From Okeania hirsuta (GTDB lineage: Bacteria > Cyanobacteriota > Cyanobacteriia > Cyanobacteriales > Microcoleaceae), in assembly GCF_003838195.1 (NCBI RefSeq), contig NZ_RCBY01000003.1, positions 32,421-96,420 of the forward strand: a stretch of 64,000 bases of DNA, in the 5' to 3' direction. The notes beneath the pieces are model-generated. The model saw nothing but the letters and a program-made list of their open reading frames with translations, did no database searches and had not been told where the DNA came from. Positions 46,053 through 54,884 of the stretch are shown here, piece after piece; position 1 is the first letter of the stretch, and every line of letters begins with the position of its first letter. The translations under genes and the position numbers were made by a program.

Positions 46053-46643
46053 ATGAATCAAAACGAAAAATCTTACAAGCCTTTTTCCATGTATATTAAA
46101 ATAGCTTCTATTTTTGTCACTTTTTATCTTTCTCTCAGATTATTAATTTTCCCGATTATTACTAGCATAGAAACAGGAAAATTAGCTAAAATCCCTGAGA
46201 TAACTCCTAGTGATGTATGCTTGCTCTTATTAATTATCCTATTTCAAACAGACTTACTAAATTTGATCAAAACTTTAAAAATAGGTAGCGGGGGATTTGA
46301 AGCTGAATTCCGAGAATTAAAACAAGAAGTTGATAAACAAAAAGAAGATATAGATACTTTACAGCAACAACAAATAGAGCTAATTCAGCAACAACAAAAG
46401 AAATTAGACTCACTTCAAACCTTTATGTTTAACTTTTTGCTTGATGAATCAAAATACAAAATTATTCATTTTTTAAATCTTTATACTGCACAAAATCTGC
46501 CTTTCTCTTTTCATGTAACTCCGAATGCAGCTATTGATTTAAGAATATTGCGAGATTTTAAATTGATTGAATTAATTGACCCAAAAAGCTACATTAGTCA
46601 AATGGAAACAGACAGTAATAGAGGATATAAGGCTATTTATTGA
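46053..46643 (+). CDS. Membrane-anchored coiled-coil protein, frameshifted near its end
   Basis: 196 aa in the first frame. Two membrane spans (about 15-37, IASIFVTFYLSLRLLIFPII; about 53-72, SDVCLLLLIILFQTDLLNLI), then a coiled coil about 85-130 (ELKQEVDKQKEDIDTLQQQQ) and a helical domain. The frame ends at GYKAIY, but after one extra T at about 46640 it continues DLTKYCRVTEFGNQFIKTRA to a stop at 46740, a sensible winged-helix-like end. The true protein is therefore probably about 228 aa and the copy here slightly truncated. Topology puts the coiled coil in the cytoplasm. Function unknown; possibly a membrane sensor. Confidence 0.65.
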   Translation: MNQNEKSYKPFSMYIKIASIFVTFYLSLRLLIFPIITSIETGKLAKIPEITPSDVCLLLLIILFQTDLLNLIKTLKIGSGGFEAEFRELKQEVDKQKEDIDTLQQQQIELIQQQQKKLDSLQTFMFNFLLDESKYKIIHFLNLYTAQNLPFSFHVTPNAAIDLRILRDFKLIELIDPKSYISQMETDSNRGYKAIY

Positions 46644-46740
46644 TTTAACAAAATATTGTCGAGTAACTGAATTTGGTAATCAGTTCATAAAAACTAGAGC
46701 AGAACTTAAAGCTAAAGTTCAGAATACTGGAACACTATAA

Positions 46741-47303
46741 AACTTCAAAGTTATTGCCTTTAAACCATCAATTTTTTTCCTAATATCCAGTTATACCATT
46801 TATCAAAAGTAATGCTACACTTGGAAAGTGTCAAAATAACCCTCAAAATGGTAAAGATGATTAAAGGCTTACATCACGTTAATAAATAGTATTTAGCAAG
46901 TAGGCTAGGTTAAGCGACAGTCTAGTAGGGTGTGTTAATGAAATGTAATACCAAGCGTGAAAAAATAATGTTACGAATAGTAAGAGGAATAAAAAGACAA
47001 ATGCAGGATATGTCCTTTGACAAAGCGGTGCGACCCCGCGACGACGCCAGTCGCAAGGGAACGCGCACCAAGAGAAAAGAATAATTTACGACCTGAAAAA
47101 TGGTATTGAAGCTATTGATTCTGACTCTATCCGACTGAGTTACCCTCCTGGGAGGGGTTAGGGGTGGGTTGACTCCTAAGAAATATCCTAGCTATTTGTA
47201 GCAAATATTTATTAATTTGGTATAACGCACCGCTGATCTCAAATGTTTTGGTGCGTTACGCTACTGGACTGACTAAGACACCATTTAAGGTGTGTCAGTC
47301 TAG
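46741..47303. repeat. Intergenic repeat cluster
   Basis: Contains an ATACCAAGCGTGAAAAAATA word (46951), a REP-like block GTGCGACCCCGCGACGACGC (47026-47075) as at 19760, a CCTCCTGGGAGGGG hairpin, a GCAAATATTTATTAATTTGG element, and a hairpin TAACGCACC...GGTGCGTTA (47224-47258) followed by CTTAAATGGTG-type palindrome to 47303. No gene. Confidence 0.6.
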
Positions 47304-47442
47304 TAGACATCTGGTAAAAATAAAAATAAAATCAATTCTTATCCATAAATTATCAATTATTCCCCTCCTGGGAGGGGTTCGGGGTGGGTTCCCTGTTGCT
47401 TTCCGGAGCTGTTGCCTGTTGCCTCTTTTCTGGAGATGTCTA
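47304..47442. repeat. MITE family A, copy 3 (139 bp)
   Basis: The ends TAGACATCTGG and CTGGAGATGTCTA match copy 1 at 17253 nearly base for base inside, including the CCTCCTGGGAGGGG hairpin and GTTGCCT heptamers. It is inserted between two parts of a hairpin repeat (GTCAGTCTAG on the left, TAGGGTGCGTTA on the right). Confidence 0.92.
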
Positions 47443-47560
47443 GTAGGGTGCGTTAATGAAATGTAACGCACCGCCTATCCCAAATGTTTCGCTCCGTTAC
47501 GCTATCGCTAACACACCCTACTGGACTGACTAAGGCACCATTTAAGGTGTGTCAGTCCAG
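47443..47560. repeat. TAACGCACC hairpin repeat reaching into the flotillin gene
   Basis: GTAGGGTGCGTTAATG pairs with CGCTAACACACCCTAC; then CACCATTTAAGGTG and CAGTCCAGTAG. The right part overlaps the last about 20 bases of the gene that stops at 47542. The same composite is at 15365-15432, 47224-47303 and 58764-58925. Confidence 0.7.
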
Positions 47561-48837
47561 TAGTTTCTGGGTGTCTCGATATCCCCATCTCGCCTACTCC
47601 CTATACCCCGATCGCTTAAACTATTGACTGTAGCAGCTACATCAATACCAGTAGTTTGCTTTAACTCCTCAAAAAAAGCAGCCATTTTTGTCGCATTGCT
47701 TCCACCTTGAGCATTAATTACGGTAACATTATCCACATCAACTTCTGGCACAGTAGATACCATAATCTTCAGCAACTCTTCCAACTTCTGATATAGAAAA
47801 ACTTCTCGTGCGTTTGCACCAGCAGCTTTCCAAGATTCTGCCAACTTCTTAATACCCTCTGCTTGTGCCTTTCCTGGTTCGACAATAGCAGCAGCATCTC
47901 CCTTGGCAGTAGCGATCGCTCGTTTACATTCAGCTTCTGCGGGAGCAACTACATCTGCCTGTAACTGTTGTGCAACTTGCTTAATACGCTCATTCTGCAC
48001 TGCCACCTCAGCCTGAGTCCGCGCTACCTCTGACCCAATATCAGCCTCCGCTTCTGCCACCACTGCTTGCCGTTTTGTCACCGCATCTTGAATGCGCCTT
48101 TCAGCTTCTGCACGAGCTACAGCAATTTTCGTTTCAATCTGTTTGAAAGAAGTATTTTTTTGGTTTTCTGCTTCTCGAATAATTGATTCTGCCTGGGTTT
48201 GTGCTTCAGCAATACGAGAATCTCGTAACAATTCAGCTTGTTGTTTTCGACCAATAGAATCAAGATATCCTACATCATCAGCAATATTCTGAATTTGTAG
48301 AGTATCCAAAACTAAACCTAATTTTTCTAGGTCGTCTTCTGCTTCCTCCAGCAAGCTTTTAGCAAAAGCAATTTTGTCTTCATTGACTTGTTCTGGTGTC
48401 AGAGAAGCTAAAACACCACGCAAATTTCCTTCTAGAGTTTCCTGAGCTAATTTTTCAATTTCCTGGCGAGTTTTGCCTAGCAGCCGCTCGATCGCGTTGT
48501 GAATAGTAGGTTCTTCACCAGCAATTTTGATATTTGCCACACTCTCAACTGTGAGAGGAATACCACCTTTAGAATAAGAATTATTAACCTTAAGTTCAAT
48601 GATCATATTACTCAAGTCCATGCGGAAAGCTTGTTCTAATAGGGGGACGCGAATGCTACTACCTCCCTTGACAAGACGATATCCAACTTTTTTATCGCTG
48701 TCTCCAACACGGTGACGACTTCCAGAAAAAATTAGGACTTCACTTGGTTGACAAATATAATAAAGGTTGCGAATGACAAAGACACCTGCACCAGTACCAA
48801 GACCGAAAACTGCCAGTAACGCTAATACTATTTCCAT
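47542..48837 (-). CDS. Flotillin-like SPFH-domain protein 1
   Basis: 431 aa. An N-terminal membrane hairpin (VLALLAVFGLGTGAGVFVIR), the SPFH/band 7 domain about 25-190 (SGSRHRVGDSDKKVGYRLVK, TVESVANIKIAGEEPTIHNA, LEGNLRGVLASLTPEQVNED), a long Ala/Glu coiled coil about 190-330 (AEAQTQAESIIREAENQKNT) and a C-terminal flotillin tail. Flotillins oligomerise on the inner face of membranes and organise microdomains. The last about 11 residues (ETPRNYWTDTP) are encoded by a dispersed hairpin repeat, so the native end has been replaced. The paralogue at 49458 is 620 bp upstream on the same strand. Confidence 0.92.
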   Translation of the reverse strand: MEIVLALLAVFGLGTGAGVFVIRNLYYICQPSEVLIFSGSRHRVGDSDKKVGYRLVKGGSSIRVPLLEQAFRMDLSNMIIELKVNNSYSKGGIPLTVESVANIKIAGEEPTIHNAIERLLGKTRQEIEKLAQETLEGNLRGVLASLTPEQVNEDKIAFAKSLLEEAEDDLEKLGLVLDTLQIQNIADDVGYLDSIGRKQQAELLRDSRIAEAQTQAESIIREAENQKNTSFKQIETKIAVARAEAERRIQDAVTKRQAVVAEAEADIGSEVARTQAEVAVQNERIKQVAQQLQADVVAPAEAECKRAIATAKGDAAAIVEPGKAQAEGIKKLAESWKAAGANAREVFLYQKLEELLKIMVSTVPEVDVDNVTVINAQGGSNATKMAAFFEELKQTTGIDVAATVNSLSDRGIGSRRDGDIETPRNYWTDTP

Positions 48838-49457
48838 GATTTTTTTTACTCCGTTATTTTAGTGATTTAAGAAGGAAAAAGGAAGAGGGAAGAAGAAAGA
48901 ATAATATCATGTCCGGATAATTAGTTATAAAAAAACTTTCTCCTTCTTCTGCTGTTGTTCTTCTTTATTACCTCTTTCCTCCTGACTCCTGACTTCCCCT
49001 CCTGGGAGGGGCGAGGGGTGGGTTGACTCCTGAGGACTCCGTAGTTATTTATTTATCACTGTTTAACCGGACATGATATAAGTAGGTAGGTCTAATGAAA
49101 CGTTGAAAAAATTGTAGGGGTAGGTTTAACTGAAAGCTTTGAGGTAAGAATGGTCTAGTTCTCAAAACCTGTCCTATGATATTGTGTTTATTTATGCTCA
49201 CCTACTTACTAATTTGATAAATGTTTGCTAAAAATAGTTAGGCTTTTTATAGGAGTCACCGAGTCAGGAGGAGAGTCTCTGCATAAGTCCCGATCGTGTT
49301 CGGACGGGTCAGTTATAAATAAAATTTAAGAACTCCGGGTACCGACAGTACCAAAGAAATACTGAAATTATCTTTACTCAATTCCTTTCTTTCCTCCTTT
49401 CTTCCCTTCTAACTCCTGAGGACTGAGGACTGACTCGGTGACTCCTAAATACTTAAC
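48838..49457. repeat. MITE family D (176 bp) and AT-rich spacer
   Basis: AATATCATGTCCGGATAATT starts at 48904 and CCGGACATGATAT ends at 49079; the two ends are inverted. Inside: the CCTCCTGGGAGGGG hairpin and a GACTCCTGAGGACT palindrome. A second full copy is at 61672-61859. It lies between the two flotillin genes, together with a TTTGATAAATGTTTGCTA element at 49207 and GGAGTCA words. No gene. Confidence 0.88.
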
Positions 49458-50840
49458 CTATAACTGTTTAACCTGATTTGAGGTAACTTCTTTCCCATTG
49501 CTGAAGTTTCCTGTCACATCAACGCCAAGGGTTTGATTGACATTTTTGAGGAACTGGCGGAAGATTTCAGGATAAGCATTCACCAAACTAGCGATTGACT
49601 TGCCATCTCCACTATCGATAACTTTGATATTTTCCAATTTAACTTGTTCGGTTACCTTAGCAGACTCACGCAAAATCATACTAATTTGTTGTAAGTAGAA
49701 CAATTCCGCAGCATCTTTACCAGTCTCTTGCCAAACCTGGGAAAGCATATCGTTAACTAAAGCTTCAGCTTGAGCATTTTCTGAAAGAGAAGCAGCATTT
49801 CCTTTTGCTATGAGTTCTTTTGCTTGCCGTTGTGCTTCTGCTGGCAATACTTCATCCGCTTCTAAACGCAATCTCTCTAACTCAGCGCGGACTGTTTGCA
49901 ATAATTGTTCTGCTCTTGCCCTTGCTTCTTTAGCTGCTGCTTTGGTTCGTTCTTCTTCTGAACGTGCTTGCTGTTCCAACTCTGCTTGAATTTTACGGAG
50001 TTCGTTTTCTTTTTTAACGGTTAATGTTAATGACTCGGTTTTGGCAGTTTCTGACTGTCGTTGGCAGTCAGCTTCTATTTGGTCTGCTTCTGCTTTGGCG
50101 TTAGACTCAGCTATTTCAGCATCTCGGCGAATCATGGCAATTTGTTTGCGACCAATGGAGTTTAGGTAGTCTACGTCATCGGAAACGCTTTGAATTTTCA
50201 GGATGTCGAGTTGCAAACCCAATTTTGCTAAGTCGCGACTCACGTCTTCAGCAATGCGTTCGGCGAATTGAAGACGGTCTTCGTTGAGTTGTTCTGGTGT
50301 CAGGGTGGCGACCACACCCCGCAGGTTTCCTTCTAGAGTTTCTCTTGCTACACGGGTAATTTCTGAGCGGTCGCGGTCGAGAAATCTTTCTATGGCATTG
50401 CCTACTATTTTCGGGTCATTGGAAACTTTGATATTGGCGATCGCTTGAATATTTAGTGGAGTACCGCCTTTGGAGTAAGCATTCCGCACTTCCACAGGTA
50501 CTGGCATGGTGCGTAGGTCCATTGTTTTGGTTGTTTCTAGAATTGGGATGGGAATTGCTCTACCACCAAATATTACGCGATAACCAACTGTTTCCCCTTC
50601 TTTTGTCCGCCGTTTCCGACCGGATAAAATTAGTATTTCATTGGGTTTACAAATTTGTATGAATGTGTTGATAAACCAGATTAATACTATCACTCCAAAT
50701 ATAGATAGAGCGATGGGCAAACTTGTAGAAATTTTTCCTGTAAAATTCTGAATTGGCTCCTTTTGTATTACAGGAGGAATTTGTGCTATTTCTACAGTGG
50801 TTAATTCGGCTTTATTTGATTCTAAATTTTTACTTTTCAT
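49458..50840 (-). CDS. Flotillin-like SPFH-domain protein 2
   Basis: 460 aa. Residues 1-38 are a soluble leader; 40-65 a membrane span (LPIALSIFGVIVLIWFINTF); then SPFH (LILSGRKRRTKEGETVGYRV, TPLNIQAIANIKVSNDPKIV, LEGNLRGVVATLTPEQLNED), coiled coil about 225-350 (EIAESNAKAEADQIEADCQR, EQQARSEEERTKAAAKEARA) and the tail. It differs from paralogue 1 in its leader and tail. Two flotillins next to each other probably form mixed oligomers, as FloA/FloT-type proteins can. It is first in the minus-strand order after the NfeD-like genes. Confidence 0.92.
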   Translation of the reverse strand: MKSKNLESNKAELTTVEIAQIPPVIQKEPIQNFTGKISTSLPIALSIFGVIVLIWFINTFIQICKPNEILILSGRKRRTKEGETVGYRVIFGGRAIPIPILETTKTMDLRTMPVPVEVRNAYSKGGTPLNIQAIANIKVSNDPKIVGNAIERFLDRDRSEITRVARETLEGNLRGVVATLTPEQLNEDRLQFAERIAEDVSRDLAKLGLQLDILKIQSVSDDVDYLNSIGRKQIAMIRRDAEIAESNAKAEADQIEADCQRQSETAKTESLTLTVKKENELRKIQAELEQQARSEEERTKAAAKEARARAEQLLQTVRAELERLRLEADEVLPAEAQRQAKELIAKGNAASLSENAQAEALVNDMLSQVWQETGKDAAELFYLQQISMILRESAKVTEQVKLENIKVIDSGDGKSIASLVNAYPEIFRQFLKNVNQTLGVDVTGNFSNGKEVTSNQVKQL

Positions 50841-51116
50841 TAGTTAAATTTCCTCATTGATTTTTGTGAAATATAGTATTTTTCATCTAGTAGTATGAAA
50901 GTTCGAGCTAACTGGCCTACAAATCGTTTATTTCTTCCCTAAAAATCTCTGCGATTATTCATTATCTTTTCTGTGGCGGGTTTAATACCCCACCGTCAAC
51001 GGGGGTGCTTAAAATTTTTTGGGGTTATAAGACACGGACTAGCCGGTTGTTAACTATCCATAAGCAATTTTCCCTTCTGCCTTCTGCCTTCTGCCTTCTG
51101 CCTTCTTCATTGATGA
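50841..51116. repeat. Hairpin and AGAAGGC heptamers between nfeD-like and flotillin genes
   Basis: GGCGGGTTTAATACCCCACC at 50976 with CGTCAACGGGGGTG is a member of the family also at 14435, 55720 and 60975. CCTTCTG is repeated four to five times at 51074-51106, read AGAAGGC in the reverse sense as at 53063. Confidence 0.7.
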
Positions 51117-51461
51117 TTATTCCTGGTGTTGAAAAGATGATTTGGAAATTACCCACACCTGATTATTTTCTGTGCCGATAATAAATACTTGTTCTCCCTT
51201 AGTAAATTCTTTAGATTCTTCTGTTGTACGGGCAATTAATTCTATGCTAGAACCTTTAACATTTAAACTAACTTTACCTCTACTATGAGTATCAAATGGA
51301 ATTTCCACAGTGCAGGGTAGACCTAAAAAATCTTGAGGTCTGACAAGACTATTTATTACTTGGTTTTGTCGAAAAATCGACAACAATAATACTATTAACA
51401 TCCCACCAAATATTCCTACTCCCACTGAAATATAGGCTAACATTAAAAGTTGATTTTTCAT
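51117..51461 (-). CDS. NfeD-like OB-fold membrane protein 1
   Basis: 114 aa: one membrane span (YISVGVGIFGGMLIVLLLSI) followed by an OB-like beta barrel (DFLGLPCTVEIPFDTHSRGK, VSLNVKGSSIELIARTTEES, QVFIIGTENNQVWVISK). This is the small YqiJ/NfeD-type soluble domain. NfeD proteins are encoded beside flotillins in many bacteria and help assemble them. The second, larger NfeD-like gene lies 97 bp upstream and is about 60 percent similar in the barrel, so the two arose by duplication. Confidence 0.85.
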   Translation of the reverse strand: MKNQLLMLAYISVGVGIFGGMLIVLLLSIFRQNQVINSLVRPQDFLGLPCTVEIPFDTHSRGKVSLNVKGSSIELIARTTEESKEFTKGEQVFIIGTENNQVWVISKSSFQHQE

Positions 51462-51557
51462 GCCGATTTATTCATCTCGCAACTATATTTAAGTTGTGCA
51501 TAAAATTTCTTGAAATTGGGGAATTGGAAAATCGCGTTCGAGGATAGCTGAAAAAAA

Positions 51558-52166
51558 TTAAGATTCATCCTCTGATGTTTTATCTAGATAATTTTCTGAT
51601 ACTACCCATACTCTATTATTTTCTATTCCCACGATAAATGCTTTTTCTCCTCTAGTAAATTCCCTAGATTCTTCAGTAAAAGCCATCAATTCTATAACAG
51701 AATTTTTCACATTTAATCTAATTTTTCCTCTACTATTTTTATCAAAAGGAATCTCCACAATTCCAGAAAGACCTACGAGGTCGCCACTACGCACCAAGCT
51801 ATCAGCTTGACGGTTTTTTAAGGTATGTAATACCCATGCCATAATTGTGCCACATAAAATACCAACAATTATAGAAATAATGGCAATTATTGTTGGTGAA
51901 AGAGTGGGCGAAATATACGATAATAAAATTCCAGTTAGCCCAAAGAAACAACTGCCAAAAGTCCAAAATTTTAGGCTGAATAATGGTAGCCATAATCTTC
52001 GGCGACGTTGATATATTGAAGTATTAACTTGTGTACTTGATTGGTCTGTAATTTCTAAGTCTGGGTCAAAGTCTTGGTCAAAATCTACACCATCTAGACC
52101 GGCAAAGGCGGAGAGTGCCACAAATGCTCCACCAATAATTAGACAGAAAACATAAGCTGATTCCAT
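51558..52166 (-). CDS. NfeD-like OB-fold membrane protein 2
   Basis: 202 aa. N-terminal helix (SAYVFCLIIGGAFVALSAFA), an acidic loop (DGVDFDQDFDPDLEITD), two further membrane segments about 65-115 (FWTFGSCFFGLTGILLSYIS, IIAIISIIVGILCGTIMAWV) and the C-terminal barrel (GDLVGLSGIVEIPFDKNSRG, IELMAFTEESREFTRGEKAF). The acidic loop is a good candidate contact for cations or partner proteins. Upstream end of the NfeD-NfeD-flotillin-flotillin cluster, all on the minus strand; its promoter should lie in 52167-52350. Confidence 0.85.
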   Translation of the reverse strand: MESAYVFCLIIGGAFVALSAFAGLDGVDFDQDFDPDLEITDQSSTQVNTSIYQRRRRLWLPLFSLKFWTFGSCFFGLTGILLSYISPTLSPTIIAIISIIVGILCGTIMAWVLHTLKNRQADSLVRSGDLVGLSGIVEIPFDKNSRGKIRLNVKNSVIELMAFTEESREFTRGEKAFIVGIENNRVWVVSENYLDKTSEDES

Positions 52167-52598
52167 AAGTTGTCCTTGATAATTTTTAACAACCTCTTGG
52201 TCTATTTATATTCTGGCAAATTAGTTTCCTATTCAGGCTATTTGTAAAAAAAATTTGTGTTTTACTAGAAAACTACTTTTTATTTCATCAGTAGAATTTT
52301 TAATTACTATGAAAACTTTCTTCGTTAGATACAGAAAATTTTGATATAGAGATATTATACCCAAAGTTAGTAGTTTATGGGGGGCGGATATCTAGATTTC
52401 CAATTGTATAATACCAAGTGTGATAAATGTTTTCTACAAATAGTTAGACTTTTTATAGGAGTAAATTCAGTTATCAGTTAACCTCTTCCGGAGGAATTGC
52501 GTTTTTTATATGGCGTAGCGAAACAGTTATCACTACCTCCTGCAATAGGAATGCGAGAACTTGAAACTTTATTTTTTTGTCAAAATAAATAACTTCTA
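52167..52598. other. Intergenic upstream of the NfeD-flotillin cluster
   Basis: AT-rich, likely holding the cluster promoter. A TGTGATAAATGTTTTCTACA element is at 52419, and CTCTTCCGGAGGAATTGCG with GGCGTAGCGAAAC words at 52483-52525 belong to the AGCATTCCG-type family. No gene. Confidence 0.45.
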
Positions 52599-52934
52599 TA
52601 TAGCAATTCCCATATTGGTAAGGTACAAAATTCGTTTGTTTTAGGGAACAGGGAACAGGGAACAGGGAACAGAGAATAGGGAACAGAGAATAGGGAATAG
52701 AATAGAATAGAATCGAAATAAATATAGGTGTACCTCACTAATTTGAGAAACGCTATATCATTTATGAGTGTGAGTATCCTTATTCGTTTGTTTTAGGGAA
52801 CAGGGAACAGGGAACAGGGAACAGAGAATAGGGAACAGAGAATAGGGAATAGAATAGAATAGAATCGAAATAAATATAGGTGTACCTCACTAATTTGAGA
52901 AACGCTATATCATTTATGAGTGTGAGTATCCTTT
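52599..52934. repeat. TATAGC-type MITE and 152-bp tandem duplication
   Basis: A MITE runs from TATAGCAATTCCCATATTGG (52599) to CTCACTAATTTGAGAAACGC and TATA at 52757. A perfect duplication of 152 bp, units starting TTCGTTTGTTTTAGGG at 52631 and 52783, repeats most of it, with GGGAACA and AGAATAG heptamers inside. The copy at 1086-1190 shares both ends. Confidence 0.9.
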
Positions 52935-53385
52935 TTTAATCCAGGAGATATCTGAACGATAATCTTTTCAGTCCCGTTATTATTCTAAATATTCTTTTTT
53001 CGCCCTTGGCATAGTACTATAGCGGTTTTCATTAACATAGAATACAGAGATTTTGGCTTAAAGGCAGAAGGCAGAAGGCAGAAGGCAGAAGCTTTGTAGT
53101 CTACCTCTCTCTGTGAAAACCGCTATAATTATTAATCATAAATATGGCAGGCAATAGACAAAAGTGGGAAAAATATTTCTCCGTATTCGATTCATTATCA
53201 CTCTATATCCTAAGCAACTCAAGATTTGCTATACAGAAATAAAATTATAGTTTTTCACTTAGAAGGAGCTAGTCTAATTCTAGAAAATACCTATCTAGAC
53301 TGCTGTTTATCTTAATTTATTATTTCTGATTTTTTGATTCTTTACTTCTTCATTGTTCTTTCTTCCTTCTTCCCTTTTCCTTCTT
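52935..53385. repeat. Intergenic with GGCAGAA heptamers and a hairpin
   Basis: GGCAGAA is repeated four times at 53063-53091. Around it ATAGCGGTTTTCATTAACATAG (53019 on) and CTCTGTGAAAACCGCTATA (53109-53128) form an inverted pair, so another MITE-like unit is 53019-53128. Nothing else recognised. Confidence 0.6.
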
Positions 53386-53840
53386 CTACAACAATACTGA
53401 CTGTTGATAATTAGGATTATAATTAGGTAAAACTTCTACACTAGGTTGAGTAACTCGTAAAGTTAATGATAGTCTAACTTGACCGCTAGTATTGCATACA
53501 GAGCGATGGATAAGTTCATCTGTAAACATCACAAACTGACCTGGTTTGAGAATTACTGGGACTGAATTTTCTGCCAATTTTTCTGTAACTTCAAAGAAAT
53601 TATTGCCACTAAAAGGGTCTGTCATTTTTACAGATAAATTGCGGTCTTTTTTAGCATTTGGTATAAATTCAAAGCCATTAAATTTATTGACTTCAGTCAG
53701 AGCAATATAAACATTAATTGTTTTACCTACACCAGAAAGCAATTTTGGATAAGAATCTCTGTGCCACAAATGACAGTTATTTGGTTGATGGCAATAAGAA
53801 GTCTGGCACCGACCAGAAGCGCGAGTAATATGCTGGTGTT
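53386..53840 (-). pseudogene. PhyH-type Fe(II)/2-oxoglutarate dioxygenase, C-terminal half
   Basis: The frame HLWHRDSYPKLL (H-x-D iron ligands), GKTINVYIALTEVNKFNGFE, GQFVMFTDELIHRSVCNTSG (distal His) and VRLSLTLRV (Arg for 2-oxoglutarate) is the catalytic half of a phytanoyl-CoA dioxygenase-like enzyme. The first 100 or so residues are missing: beyond about 53840 the strand codes for another protein on the plus strand. All iron ligands remain, but lack of the N-terminal part and of a native start makes activity doubtful. Confidence 0.75.
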
Positions 53841-54504
53841 TTGTTATGTTTTGCAACTATGTAGTAATTATGCTTTACGTCGTTCTGACAAATTGACTTC
53901 TATTTTGCGAGTTGTCTGTTTATATGTTTTGCTTTTGATGGGGGCGTTTTTATTGCCGACATTATTATGTGGAGTCACTGAAATTTTAACTACACCAAAT
54001 TATCTGGTGAGTTTACCTCAATTTTTGCTCCAGTGGCCGTTTTTTGCTTTCTACAATTACACCATAGCAGCTAAACTAATTTTGATTCCTACTTATACTT
54101 TAGAGTTACAGGTTAGTTGGTTGTTTATATTATTAGTGTTGTTAGAGTTGATGTGGTCTGGGATAACTTTGCTAATAGTGGAACAAATTTTAGTGGGGGG
54201 TGTGAAATGGTTACGTCGTCCGTTTGTTTTCACTGGAGTGAGTAATATTTCCCAGAAACAAATTGGTTTATTAGGGTTATTATTGTTGGCTTTTTTAGGG
54301 GTATTGTATCAGCGAGTGAGCGACGGTTTATTGGTGCTGGTAATGAGTAAGGGAATATTGGTATTACAAATGCTGGGGTTATTTTTATTTTTGCCTATAG
54401 GAATTATTGTCGTTACTGTCAGGTCTTCCTGGTTTCAAAATTTAGAGTCTCCAAGGGAACAAGGAAGAGGGAAGAAGGAAGAAGGAAGAAGAGATAAGAT
54501 ATAA
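53840..54504 (+). CDS. Multi-span membrane protein, probably N-truncated
   Basis: About 220 residues in frame from a point near 53840; an ATG exists upstream at 53761, but the codons there are antisense to the PhyH fragment. It has five to six hydrophobic spans (LRVVCLYVLLLMGAFLLPTL, SWLFILLVLLELMWSGITLL, IGLLGLLLLAFLGVLYQRVS, GILVLQMLGLFLFLPIGIIV). I recognise no family. The C-terminus (GRGKKEEGRRDKI) is coded by AAGGGAA-type heptamer repeats. Joining to the PhyH fragment at 53840 points to a deletion that removed both 5' ends. Confidence 0.5.
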
Positions 54505-54884
54505 AATTAATTTTTCCGAAATTTATTAATAGTTTGATGTAGTTCAAGTTACCAAAAAAATTATCGGAAATAAAGAAGAGTCTAATGATTTAATTGATGC
54601 CAAATTTCGCCAATATTTTTACAATCAAAAACAGACTATGGAACAACGATATTGATTGATTTATGGAAAGCAAAAAAAATGATTATTTCAAAATATCTAT
54701 ATATCTTCATTGTTCCTGAATTAATTAAACACATAGCGTTTATCGTAAACTAAAAGCAATAGCTGATAGCTGATAGCTGACGGCTGTTTGCGCAGCATTC
54801 CGAAGGAAATGCTTACAATTTTGTATCTCACGCTTCTTGAGAATTGCTATACTAAAAATACTGAGGCGCGTGAGGAAATAAAAT
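54505..54884. repeat. Intergenic with TAGCTGA heptamers and hairpins
   Basis: TAGCTGA repeats at 54758-54779, then TGTTTGCGCAGCATTCCGAA at 54785 (AGCATTCCG family) and the TTGAGAATTGCTATA end of a TATAGC-type MITE at 54837-54851 (left end about 54734). A short frame at 54541-54654 (KKIIGNKEESNDLIDAKFRQ) looks like a gene fragment that I cannot name. Confidence 0.55.

Noticed and set aside
53761..53840. N-terminus of the membrane protein from ATG 53761
   Set aside because: The codons are antisense to the HLWHRD iron-binding region of the dioxygenase fragment, which is the real coding strand there.
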